Made by a program: the position numbers and the translations under genes. The notes beneath the pieces are model-generated. The model was not told where the DNA came from. It saw nothing but the letters and a program-made list of their open reading frames with translations, and made no database searches. Shown here piece by piece: positions 58,069 through 64,000 of a stretch of DNA of 64,000 bases (position 1 is its first letter; each line of letters begins with the position of its first letter). The stretch lies in NCBI RefSeq assembly GCF_023517795.1, contig NZ_CP082928.1, positions 310,001 through 374,000 on the forward strand, given 5' to 3'. Origin of the DNA: Pseudomonas fulva (lineage in GTDB: Bacteria > Pseudomonadota > Gammaproteobacteria > Pseudomonadales > Pseudomonadaceae).

Positions 58069-60138
58069 TCAGGGATTAACGACGTTATCGACGGGTTCGA
58101 TACTGCCCGCACGCACGGAGGCGGCGAACTGGGAAATCATTTGCTGCACCAGCGGATCGTTCTGGATCGCGGCCTCGGCTTCACGCTGGCGATTGGCGCG
58201 CTTGCGGGCGGCAGCCTGGGCCGGGGTTTCCTGCTCGGGCTTGACCAGCTCGATGCTCAGCTGCATCTCCCGGCCATGGTAGGCGTTGAGGGCGTCGTTC
58301 AGGCGCCGCTGCTGGGTGGCGTTGAACAATGCACTGTGGCCAGGGTCCAGGTGCAAGAGCCACTTGTCGCCTTCGGCGGCGATCAGCGTGCAGTTGGCGG
58401 CGATGCTGCCGGTCATGCCGCTCAAACCCAGCTTGGGGAAGATCTCCAGCCATTCGGCGGCCAGGCCGGTGGCCGGCATCGCTGCCGGCTCCGGTTCCGG
58501 CTCGGCCTGGGGCTGATCGCCGCCGAGCGCATCGGCGAAATCGTAATCCAGGTTGTCGACGTCCATCGCCACGTAGTCGTAGTCGCCGGGTGGCGGCTCG
58601 TCATCGCTGTCGGGCGGGTTCAGGTCGCGGGTGTCGATCACCGGCACGTCGGCCAACTCGGGCACGGGCAGCTCGGCCGCCGGTTCCGGCTGCGCTTCGA
58701 CAGCGGCGGCCGGCGGTTGCGGCACCGGCGCTGGCGCTGCGGCAACCGGCTCCGCTGCTGGCGCCTCGCTGACCGGCGCGGCAGGCTCGGCTCGGGCTGG
58801 CATCTCTTCCCAGGGCGGCGTGACGGCTGGTGCCGCCGCAACGGGTGCAGTCACCGCCGAAGCGACGACAGCCGGCGCAGCGGGCGGCTCGACAGCGGCC
58901 GGCTGGCTGGGCGCGGCTGGTGCCTCAGGCGCAACGCTGGCAATGGCAGGCGATGCAGCGGGCGCTGCATCGGCCACCGGGGTTACCTGGGGATCAGCCT
59001 TGGCCTGGCTGATCCCCAGTGGCTTTAGCGCCACCTTCGGGGCATCGCCCTCGCCGGCCGGCCGGAACGCCAGCATGCGCAGCAGCACCATCTCGAAACC
59101 GCTGCGCGGATCCGGCGCCAGGGGCAGGTCGCGGCGGCCGATCAGGCCCATCTGGTAATAGAACTGCACGTCTTCGGCGGGCAGCGCCTGGGCCAGGCCC
59201 AGCACGCGCTCGCGGTCGCCCTGGCCGTTGTCCACCGCATCCGGCAGCGCCTGGGCGATGGCCACGCGGTGCAGCACGTTGAGCATTTCGGCCAGCACGC
59301 CGCTCCAGTCCGGGCCCTGCTCGGCGAGCTGGCGTACCGCATCGATCACACCACGGGCGTCGCCTTCGATCAGCGCGTGCAGTACGCCATACACCTGGCC
59401 ATGGTCGAGGGTGCCGAGCATGGAGCGCACGTCGGCCGCCAGCACCTTGCCCTCGCCAAAGGCGATGGCCTGGTCGGTCAGGCTCATGGCGTCGCGCATC
59501 GAACCATCGGCGGCGCGGCCCAGCAGCCACAGCGCGTCATCCTCGAACGGAATGTTCTCGGCGCCCAGTACGTGGCTCAGGTGCTCGACCACCCGCTCCG
59601 GCGGCATGTTCTTCAGGGAGAACTGCAGGCAGCGCGACAGCACGGTGACCGGCAACTTCTGCGGGTCGGTGGTGGCGAGCAGGAACTTGACGTGGGGTGG
59701 CGGCTCCTCGAGCGTCTTGAGCAAGGCGTTGAAGGAGCTGGTGGAGAGCATGTGCACTTCGTCGATCAGGTAGACCTTGAAGCGCCCACGGCTTGGCGAG
59801 TACTGCACGTTGTCGAGCAGCTCGCGGGTGTCTTCGACCTTGGTGCGGCTGGCGGCGTCGACTTCGATCAGGTCGACGAAACGACCCTCGTCGATCTCCC
59901 GGCACACCGAACAGGTACCGCAGGGTGTCGAGCTGATGCCGGTCTCGCAGTTCAGGCACTTGGCGATGATCCGTGCGATGGTGGTCTTGCCCACCCCGCG
60001 GGTGCCGGTGAACAGATAGGCATGGTGCAGGCGCTGACTGTCCAGTGCGTTGATCAGCGCCTTCAGCACATGGGTCTGCCCGACCATCTCGCGAAACGAA
60101 CGCGGGCGCCATTTGCGTGCAAGAACCTGATAACTCAT
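58069..60138 (-). CDS. dnaX: DNA polymerase III subunit tau/gamma (DnaX)
   Basis: The clamp-loader ATPase, 689 residues. Walker A is [13 protein letters not shown] (45-52 core), zinc ligands are Cys64, Cys73, Cys76 and Cys79, Walker B is YLIDEVHML near 124-131, and sensor 1 is [19 protein letters not shown] Pro/Ala-rich linker (about 375-500) joins the C-terminal tau part that contacts polymerase alpha and DnaB. I saw no A6G-like slippery run on the coding strand, so a programmed frameshift for gamma is not evident. It starts [20 protein letters not shown] at 60138. Confidence 0.97.
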   Translation of the reverse strand: MSYQVLARKWRPRSFREMVGQTHVLKALINALDSQRLHHAYLFTGTRGVGKTTIARIIAKCLNCETGISSTPCGTCSVCREIDEGRFVDLIEVDAASRTKVEDTRELLDNVQYSPSRGRFKVYLIDEVHMLSTSSFNALLKTLEEPPPHVKFLLATTDPQKLPVTVLSRCLQFSLKNMPPERVVEHLSHVLGAENIPFEDDALWLLGRAADGSMRDAMSLTDQAIAFGEGKVLAADVRSMLGTLDHGQVYGVLHALIEGDARGVIDAVRQLAEQGPDWSGVLAEMLNVLHRVAIAQALPDAVDNGQGDRERVLGLAQALPAEDVQFYYQMGLIGRRDLPLAPDPRSGFEMVLLRMLAFRPAGEGDAPKVALKPLGISQAKADPQVTPVADAAPAASPAIASVAPEAPAAPSQPAAVEPPAAPAVVASAVTAPVAAAPAVTPPWEEMPARAEPAAPVSEAPAAEPVAAAPAPVPQPPAAAVEAQPEPAAELPVPELADVPVIDTRDLNPPDSDDEPPPGDYDYVAMDVDNLDYDFADALGGDQPQAEPEPEPAAMPATGLAAEWLEIFPKLGLSGMTGSIAANCTLIAAEGDKWLLHLDPGHSALFNATQQRRLNDALNAYHGREMQLSIELVKPEQETPAQAAARKRANRQREAEAAIQNDPLVQQMISQFAASVRAGSIEPVDNVVNP

Positions 60139-60735
60139 TGAAAACCGTCGCCAGAGGAAAGCAAAAGAGCGCTAATGCTAGCTCAAATCGACCAGCCAGT
60201 GCGACGCCGATCGGCGGCCACAAAAATATCAAAACGGGGCTGGCTATTTTTTATACAGCCGGGTATGATCCGCACCGTTCGTACCACGCTGCAAGTCATC
60301 CGGCCCCTGGGCCTTCCCGATGGTTTCCTGGCAATCGGCATCCAATCGATGCACGCATCGCTGCCAAGACCCCCTCCGCTGACTGATCTGGCCGTCCCGC
60401 TCACGCGCTGACCTTGCCAGTCTTCCGAAGTACAGACCCGCTCCAGCAAGCCGTTGAAGAACCACCTGCGTTGCCATTGCTGCGCTGAAGCCGTGCGCGG
60501 ACACCAGTCCGATCGGAATGCTCATTTACAGCCCGTAAACTGCGCTTTCTCGCCCGCCTTCGCCTGGCACCGGCTGCCTCGCCAGGTATTCGACAGCCCG
60601 CTGGTTCCGCCCATATAGGTGGAACTTAAAAGCGCGCAGCTCGCTCCGATAACCAATCCCGTTGGCATAAGCCCGCGACCGGAGCCCTTTATTTATGGCG
60701 CGATCATGCGCCTGCAGTATCAGGAAACACCGATC
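60139..60735. promoter_or_regulatory. Gap upstream of dnaX with promoter-like and repeat sequence
   Basis: This 597-bp gap separates dnaX (minus strand) from a small plus-strand gene. A plus-strand -10-like TATGAT lies at 60264-60269, after an AT-rich stretch at 60247-60256, with a poor -35 (TGGCTA at 60241). Nothing coding follows it for about 470 bp. The stretch 60509-60543 carries a core of the palindromic family seen at 61424. I looked for the SRP RNA tetraloop sequence and a tRNA and found neither. Confidence 0.4.
60509..60543 (-). repeat. Truncated palindromic element copy
   Basis: On the minus strand this reads CGCAGTTTACGGGCTGTAAA, then TGAGCATTCCGATCGG, nearly the centre of the 61424 element (GGAGTTTACGAGCTGTAAAT, then GAGCAGTCCGAACCG). 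The flanking terminal inverted repeats are absent. Confidence 0.65.
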
Positions 60736-60957
60736 ATGAATACCAATCAACAAATCCAGACCGCTATCCATACCCTCTCCAACGCCTTCGCACCGCTGGC
60801 TTGCCATATTCTGGCCACGCGCAAGGGCAGCTTCAGCTTCACCGTGGTGGACCATACCGGCGTCGCCCAGCACAGCCAGCGCCTCTACCCCGGCCAGTAC
60901 GGGGCGGACACCCTGCCGGGCGTCATCGAGCGTACGCGCCAGGCATTGCGTCGCTGA
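60736..60957 (+). CDS. Hypothetical 73-residue protein
   Basis: A small protein (MNTNQQIQTAIHTLSNAFAP...) with a mixed helix/strand pattern, one cysteine (LACHILATRKGSFSFTVVDH) and a C-terminus LPGVIERTRQALRR. No known domain, signal or membrane segment. The ATG at 60736 has CAGGAAA upstream. It precedes another small gene by 113 bp. Codon use fits the genome, so it is likely a real gene of unknown function. Confidence 0.65.
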   Translation: MNTNQQIQTAIHTLSNAFAPLACHILATRKGSFSFTVVDHTGVAQHSQRLYPGQYGADTLPGVIERTRQALRR

Positions 60958-61070
60958 ACATCGAGATAAATGCGAAATCCATCACCATAAGGGCGCGAAA
61001 AAGCAGCCATCGTCGAACTAAATGATTTTCAGTCACTCATAGGGGTTCCTACGTAAACTGGAGTTCGTCA

Positions 61071-61358
61071 ATGGAAAATGGTCATCGACAGCTTGTCGAG
61101 AAGCTATTCGCCCCACTACGTGCCACCTTCAGTCGGCCTCGCCCGGACGGTAGCATCGTTCTCTCCCTGATCGATGAAGCGGACACCACCGCCTACAGCC
61201 GGGTCTTGCAGAAACTGCAGATCAACGATTCGAACGCTTTCGCTCAGAGCCTCGAAGACATCCGCCTGGAGCTGGCCGTCAGGGCCGGCAACATCCCGGC
61301 GGAAATGCGCAAGGTGCTCAAGGAGCAGGACAGCGTGATCAGCTACCACCACGCCTGA
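61071..61358 (+). CDS. Hypothetical 95-residue protein
   Basis: A small soluble protein (MENGHRQLVEKLFAPLRATF...) that starts after CTGGAGTTCGTCA. It is mostly helical and acidic in the middle (NAFAQSLEDIRLELAVRAGN, IPAEMRKVLKEQ). No recognised domain. A hairpin terminator follows 15 bp after the stop. Function unknown. Confidence 0.7.
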   Translation: MENGHRQLVEKLFAPLRATFSRPRPDGSIVLSLIDEADTTAYSRVLQKLQINDSNAFAQSLEDIRLELAVRAGNIPAEMRKVLKEQDSVISYHHA

Positions 61359-61372
61359 CAGCTGTTCCAACC

Positions 61373-61413
61373 GAAGCCCCGCAGCCCACAAGGCGCGGGG
61401 CTTCGTCGTTTCT
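61373..61413 (+). terminator. Rho-independent terminator
   Basis: GAAGCCCCGC at 61373-61382 pairs with GCGGGGCTTC at 61395-61404, followed by GTCGTTTCTG. It ends the small gene at 61071-61358. Confidence 0.7.
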
Positions 61414-61423
61414 GTGCCCGGGG

Positions 61424-61558
61424 TCTGTACGAAAAGTCTCCGAGCGAAGGTCAGGCGAGGCAAAAATCGGTGAGGACGCGGAGTTTACGAGCTGTAAATG
61501 AGCAGTCCGAACCGATTTTTAACGAAGCATCACCGAGCGCAGGTACTTTTCGTACAGA
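61424..61558. repeat. 135-bp palindromic MITE-like element
   Basis: Perfect 14-bp terminal inverted repeats TCTGTACGAAAAGT (61424-61437) and ACTTTTCGTACAGA (61545-61558) enclose a large imperfect palindrome with arms (C/T)AAAAATCGGT and ACCGATTTTT(A) and the centre TTTACGAGCTGTAAA. It carries no gene. It ends two bases before the stop codon of the DUF1287 gene. Two related cores lie at 57617 and 60509. Confidence 0.75.
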
Positions 61559-61560
61559 GC

Positions 61561-62136
61561 CTAACTGGGTGTGAAGCGGTAATGGCCTGCGATGGGAAAA
61601 CGGAACAGGATGGCCTCCTCCCGGGTACCGGCGCCTATGTTGTGCAGGATCAGCGGCTCGCCCGCCGCGGACAGGCGATCGGAAACGATGCCGATATGGG
61701 TCTGCCCGCGGCCCAGATCCCAGGTGACGATATCGCCCGCCCGATAGTCGGCCGCCTGGCGACCTATCTCTAGCGCCATGCCCTGGCGCTTGAACCAGGT
61801 CATCAGGTTGGGCACGCGGCGGTGATCGATGTTGCGATCCGGACGCTTGAGCCCCCACTGCTTCGGGTAGGCGGAAAAATTCGCCGCCATGTCCTCGTGC
61901 ACCGCCTTCTGCAGATCCAGGCCTTGCAGGCGCAGGGCGCGGATCACCACATCGGTGCATACCCCGGTTGCCATGGGTACGTCCCCGCCCGGGTAGGCGA
62001 TGCGTCGGTAGGCGGGGTCGTAGGCCAGGGTCACGCCGACCTGCTGGCGCGCTCCGCTCACCAGCTCTGCAGGCTCGATGGCCGCCACCTGCAGACTCAG
62101 CAGAAACCCCAGCAGCAACAATGACGCTCTCAGCAT
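61561..62136 (-). CDS. DUF1287 secreted/periplasmic protein
   Basis: A 191-residue DUF1287 protein. The signal peptide is about residues 1-19 (LLLLGFLLSLQVAAI). The mature part has the GVCTDVVIRALRLQG segment with Cys60, and the ADYRAGDIVTWDLGRGQTHI segment with His147. The Cys and His order recalls NlpC/P60 cysteine peptidases, so a murein-hydrolase-like activity is inferred. It starts at 62136 after AGGAGG. The 135-bp repeat begins two bases beyond its stop codon, so it may act as a 3' element of this transcript. Confidence 0.88.
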   Translation of the reverse strand: MLRASLLLLGFLLSLQVAAIEPAELVSGARQQVGVTLAYDPAYRRIAYPGGDVPMATGVCTDVVIRALRLQGLDLQKAVHEDMAANFSAYPKQWGLKRPDRNIDHRRVPNLMTWFKRQGMALEIGRQAADYRAGDIVTWDLGRGQTHIGIVSDRLSAAGEPLILHNIGAGTREEAILFRFPIAGHYRFTPS

Positions 62137-62311
62137 GCACGCCTCCTTTCAGCCGAAACCGTTCGACGGACGCTCTTCTTTAAATGGTAATTTTTTGCGA
62201 CAGTATGGCTGGGCACGGTTGAAGCCATATCGGGATGCCCCCATCACTACATAAAGTCGTCATGCACGGATGCCATCGACGATGCGCCTACCACCTGATG
62301 AGGAGACCATG

Positions 62312-62488
62312 ATGAGCAGCCCCGACAAGCAACAGGCACAGCAGTCGAACAGCAAATGTGAGCTCGCCCACGGCGCGCTGATCGACCCCAATGGTCAGGA
62401 AATTCCGATTACCGAAAGCATGATCCAGCAAGCATGCAGCGAACTCGACAAGGACGCGACAACCAACCAGCAGGACACCTCCCGCTGA
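62312..62488 (+). CDS. Small PA1571-like protein
   Basis: A 58-residue protein: MSSPDKQQAQQSNSKCELAH, then GALIDPNGQEIPITESMIQQ and ACSELDK. The motif G-A-L-I-D-x-x-G-x-E-I-P-I-T-E-x-M-I-Q-x-A-C resembles small Pseudomonas proteins annotated as PA1571-like; that link is from memory. AGGAG at 62301 gives 6-nt spacing to the second ATG (62312), preferred over the one at 62309. It is convergent with pdxB. Function unknown. Confidence 0.7.
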   Translation: MSSPDKQQAQQSNSKCELAHGALIDPNGQEIPITESMIQQACSELDKDATTNQQDTSR

Positions 62489-62512
62489 CAGGCCAGCACG
62501 GCGTACGCGCTG

Positions 62513-63664
62513 TCATCTCAGGTTGATCACGCGCGCGCCCAGCGCGCTGATCAGCGCCCTCAGGTGCTCGTCCACGCCGAGCAGCTCGACTTCCAGCCCT
62601 TCTATCTCACGGCGCATGGGATAACCCTTGCGCAGCAGGTCGAAACCGGCCTTGCGTGCCTGCTCCTCGATCACCAGGCTGCGGCGCAAGTCCGCATCGT
62701 CGCGCCGCGGGTCGTAGACGGCGCGGCATACCGTAGCCAACGCCCAGGCCGGATCGCTGCCCGCGGCGATGCTCAGGCGCTGCAGCCAGCGGGCCGGGGT
62801 CAAGGCGTCCAGAGAAATCGCCGGTTCGATACCCTGGTGTCGACAGAACGCCTGATAGATCTGCGCCGTGCCGCGCAGCTTGCCGTCCAGGCTGTAGCCG
62901 GCGATGTGCGGCGTGGCGATATGGCACAGCGCGGCCAGTTCGAGATCGACCAGGGGCTCACCCTCCCAGACGTCCAGCACCACATGCAGATCGGCGCCGC
63001 GCTGCAGGTGCGTGCGTAGCGCTACGGTATCGAGCACCGCGCCACGGCTGGCGTTGAGCAGCCAGGTGCCGGGGCGCAGCTGCTCCAGCAGATCGGCGTC
63101 GAGCAGATGCCGGGTGGCGAACTCGCCGTCGCGGGTCAGCGGGGTGTGCAGGCTGATCACGTCGCACTGCTCGACGATCTGCTGCAGGCTCACATAATCG
63201 CCGCCCTCGGCGCGCCGCCGGGGCGGATCGCAGACCAGCACCCGCCAACCCAGCGCGCGCAGCACCTTGATCAGCCGCTCTCCAACCTGGCCGGCGCCGA
63301 CCACGCCGTAGGTGCGCTGCGTCAGGTCGGCGCCCAGGCGCTCGCCGAGCACCAGCAGGCTGCCGAGCACGTAGTCGACCACCCCCCGCGCATTGCAACC
63401 CGGCGCACTGCTCCAGGCGATGCCGGCTGCGCTGAAATAGTCGAGATCCAGGTGGTCGGTGCCGATGGTGCAGGTGCCGATGAAGCGCACCGGGCTGCCC
63501 TGCAGCAGCGCCTGGTCGACGGTCGTGACCGAACGCACCAGCAGCAGCTCGGCATCGGCCACGGCGGCGCGGTCGATGGCGCGCCCGGGCAACCGACGAA
63601 TTTCGCCGAAACCGGCGAAGAACTCATCGAGCAGCGGAATATTTTCGTCGGCGACTATGCGCAT
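62513..63664 (-). CDS. pdxB: 4-phosphoerythronate dehydrogenase PdxB
   Basis: A 383-residue D-2-hydroxyacid dehydrogenase that oxidises 4-phosphoerythronate in pyridoxal phosphate synthesis. It has the NAD loop [11 protein letters not shown] (123-128 core) and the catalytic set Arg207 in NASRGAVLD, Glu236 in DVWEGEP and His253 in [13 protein letters not shown]. The C-terminal about 80 residues form the PdxB-specific dimerisation domain. Start: ATG at 63664 ([20 protein letters not shown]) matches the family. It is divergent from the MATE gene. Confidence 0.97.
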   Translation of the reverse strand: MRIVADENIPLLDEFFAGFGEIRRLPGRAIDRAAVADAELLLVRSVTTVDQALLQGSPVRFIGTCTIGTDHLDLDYFSAAGIAWSSAPGCNARGVVDYVLGSLLVLGERLGADLTQRTYGVVGAGQVGERLIKVLRALGWRVLVCDPPRRRAEGGDYVSLQQIVEQCDVISLHTPLTRDGEFATRHLLDADLLEQLRPGTWLLNASRGAVLDTVALRTHLQRGADLHVVLDVWEGEPLVDLELAALCHIATPHIAGYSLDGKLRGTAQIYQAFCRHQGIEPAISLDALTPARWLQRLSIAAGSDPAWALATVCRAVYDPRRDDADLRRSLVIEEQARKAGFDLLRKGYPMRREIEGLEVELLGVDEHLRALISALGARVINLR

Positions 63665-63778
63665 GGCAGCTCTCCACAAACCGGTGGGCATTCTACCTGC
63701 AAGCGCGGCGGTTCGCCTTTCCTGACCGATCCGTCAACGCGTAGACTGTGCGGTTTTCTCTGCCCAGTGAAACTTGTC

Positions 63779-64000
63779 ATGCCTGCCCAATCCCGCCTGC
63801 AGCGGGTGCGCACCGAACTGCGCACACTGCTGGCCCTTGCCCTGCCGATCATCGTCGCGCAGTTGGCCTATACCTCGATCGGCTTCGTCGACACCGTGAT
63901 GTCCGGGCGCTTCAGTGCCCGCGACCTGGCCGCCGTGGCCCTCGGCAACTCGATCTGGGTACCGGTGTTCCTGCTGATGACCGGTATCCTGCTGGCCACC
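63779..64000 (+). CDS. MATE-family multidrug efflux pump, 5' part only
   Basis: The first 74 residues of a MATE transporter (NorM type): MPAQSRLQRVRTELRTLLAL, then ALPIIVAQLAYTSIGFVDTV and MSGRFSARDLAAVALGNSIW. The family exports cationic drugs by sodium or proton antiport through 12 membrane segments, of which about two are visible. The 3' part is outside the window. The ribosome site is weak (GTGAAACTTGTC). Divergent from pdxB, with 114 bp between. Confidence 0.92.
   Translation, partial: MPAQSRLQRVRTELRTLLALALPIIVAQLAYTSIGFVDTVMSGRFSARDLAAVALGNSIWVPVFLLMTGILLAT

Noticed and set aside
60240..60258. LexA-box-like CTG...CAG near dnaX
   Set aside because: Spacing is CTG-N13-CAG, not the N10 required for a LexA site.
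60139..60735. SRP RNA (ffs) or tRNA gene upstream of dnaX
   Set aside because: No conserved SRP tetraloop sequence and no T-arm motif on either strand.
60526..60873. 115-codon minus-strand frame opposite the small gene at 60736
   Set aside because: Covers a palindromic repeat and is antisense to a better-supported small gene with a ribosome site.

Overview
The window reads as a chromosomal segment of a Pseudomonas-type gammaproteobacterium. The evidence is high GC, Pseudomonas-style REP/REPIN repeats, the dnaX-ybaB-recR order, an OhrR/Ohr pair, and a stress/storage gene set (glgA-treZ-malQ-treY-glgX, glgE-treS/mak-glgB, glgP, ku-ligD, katE, clsB). That set recalls the PA2134-PA2166 region of P. 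aeruginosa (from memory, not checked). No rRNA, tRNA, insertion sequence, prophage or CRISPR array was recognised.

Layout. 1-1.7 kb: a cut short-chain dehydrogenase and a LysR regulator. 2.5-16.2 kb: a ten-gene plus-strand operon. It starts with alpha-glucan/trehalose enzymes (GlgA, TreZ, MalQ, TreY, a DUF2934 protein, GlgX) and continues through four overlapping genes (acyl-CoA dehydrogenase-like, PIG-L deacetylase, NodS-like methyltransferase, family 2 glycosyltransferase) whose joint product is unknown. 16.3-20.7 kb: a CBS-domain protein, then a four-gene overlapping operon (DUF72, endonuclease/exonuclease/phosphatase, cardiolipin synthase, LPG-synthase-like membrane protein). 20.7-28.2 kb: a DUF3079 gene behind a near-perfect ANR box, a divergent MocR/PaiB pair, two GNATs, a 1.2-kb REPIN array, LysE with an AraC regulator, and a DUF1615 lipoprotein. 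28.6-36.1 kb: minus-strand glgE, treS-maltokinase fusion and glgB. 36.4-42 kb: ku-ligD end-joining, MgtC and small genes. 42.3-47.5 kb: katE, glgP and a DUF2513 gene. 47.7-52.5 kb: small stress proteins, ohrR/ohr, a monooxygenase-like protein, an SDR and a divergent AraC regulator. 52.7-56.8 kb: a FecI/FecR/TonB-receptor cell-surface signalling unit. 56.9-64 kb: recR, ybaB, dnaX, small genes, a DUF1287 protein, pdxB and the start of a MATE efflux pump.

How it works together. GlgA builds alpha-1,4-glucan. GlgX and MalQ trim and rearrange it, TreY and TreZ cut trehalose from its ends, and GlgP phosphorolyses it. TreS-Mak turns trehalose into maltose and maltose 1-phosphate, GlgE adds that maltosyl unit to glucan, and GlgB branches it. 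Trehalose and glucan are therefore linked in a loop. Around it sit desiccation/oxidation and DNA-break functions (KatE, Ohr, Ku/LigD) and membrane-lipid genes, which suggests a general stress island. The most unusual items are the four-gene cassette on the glycogen operon, the hierarchical REPIN array, the ANR-type promoter of a DUF3079 gene, two 21-bp-phased direct-repeat pairs at the SDR/AraC promoters, and a family of palindromic elements near dnaX.
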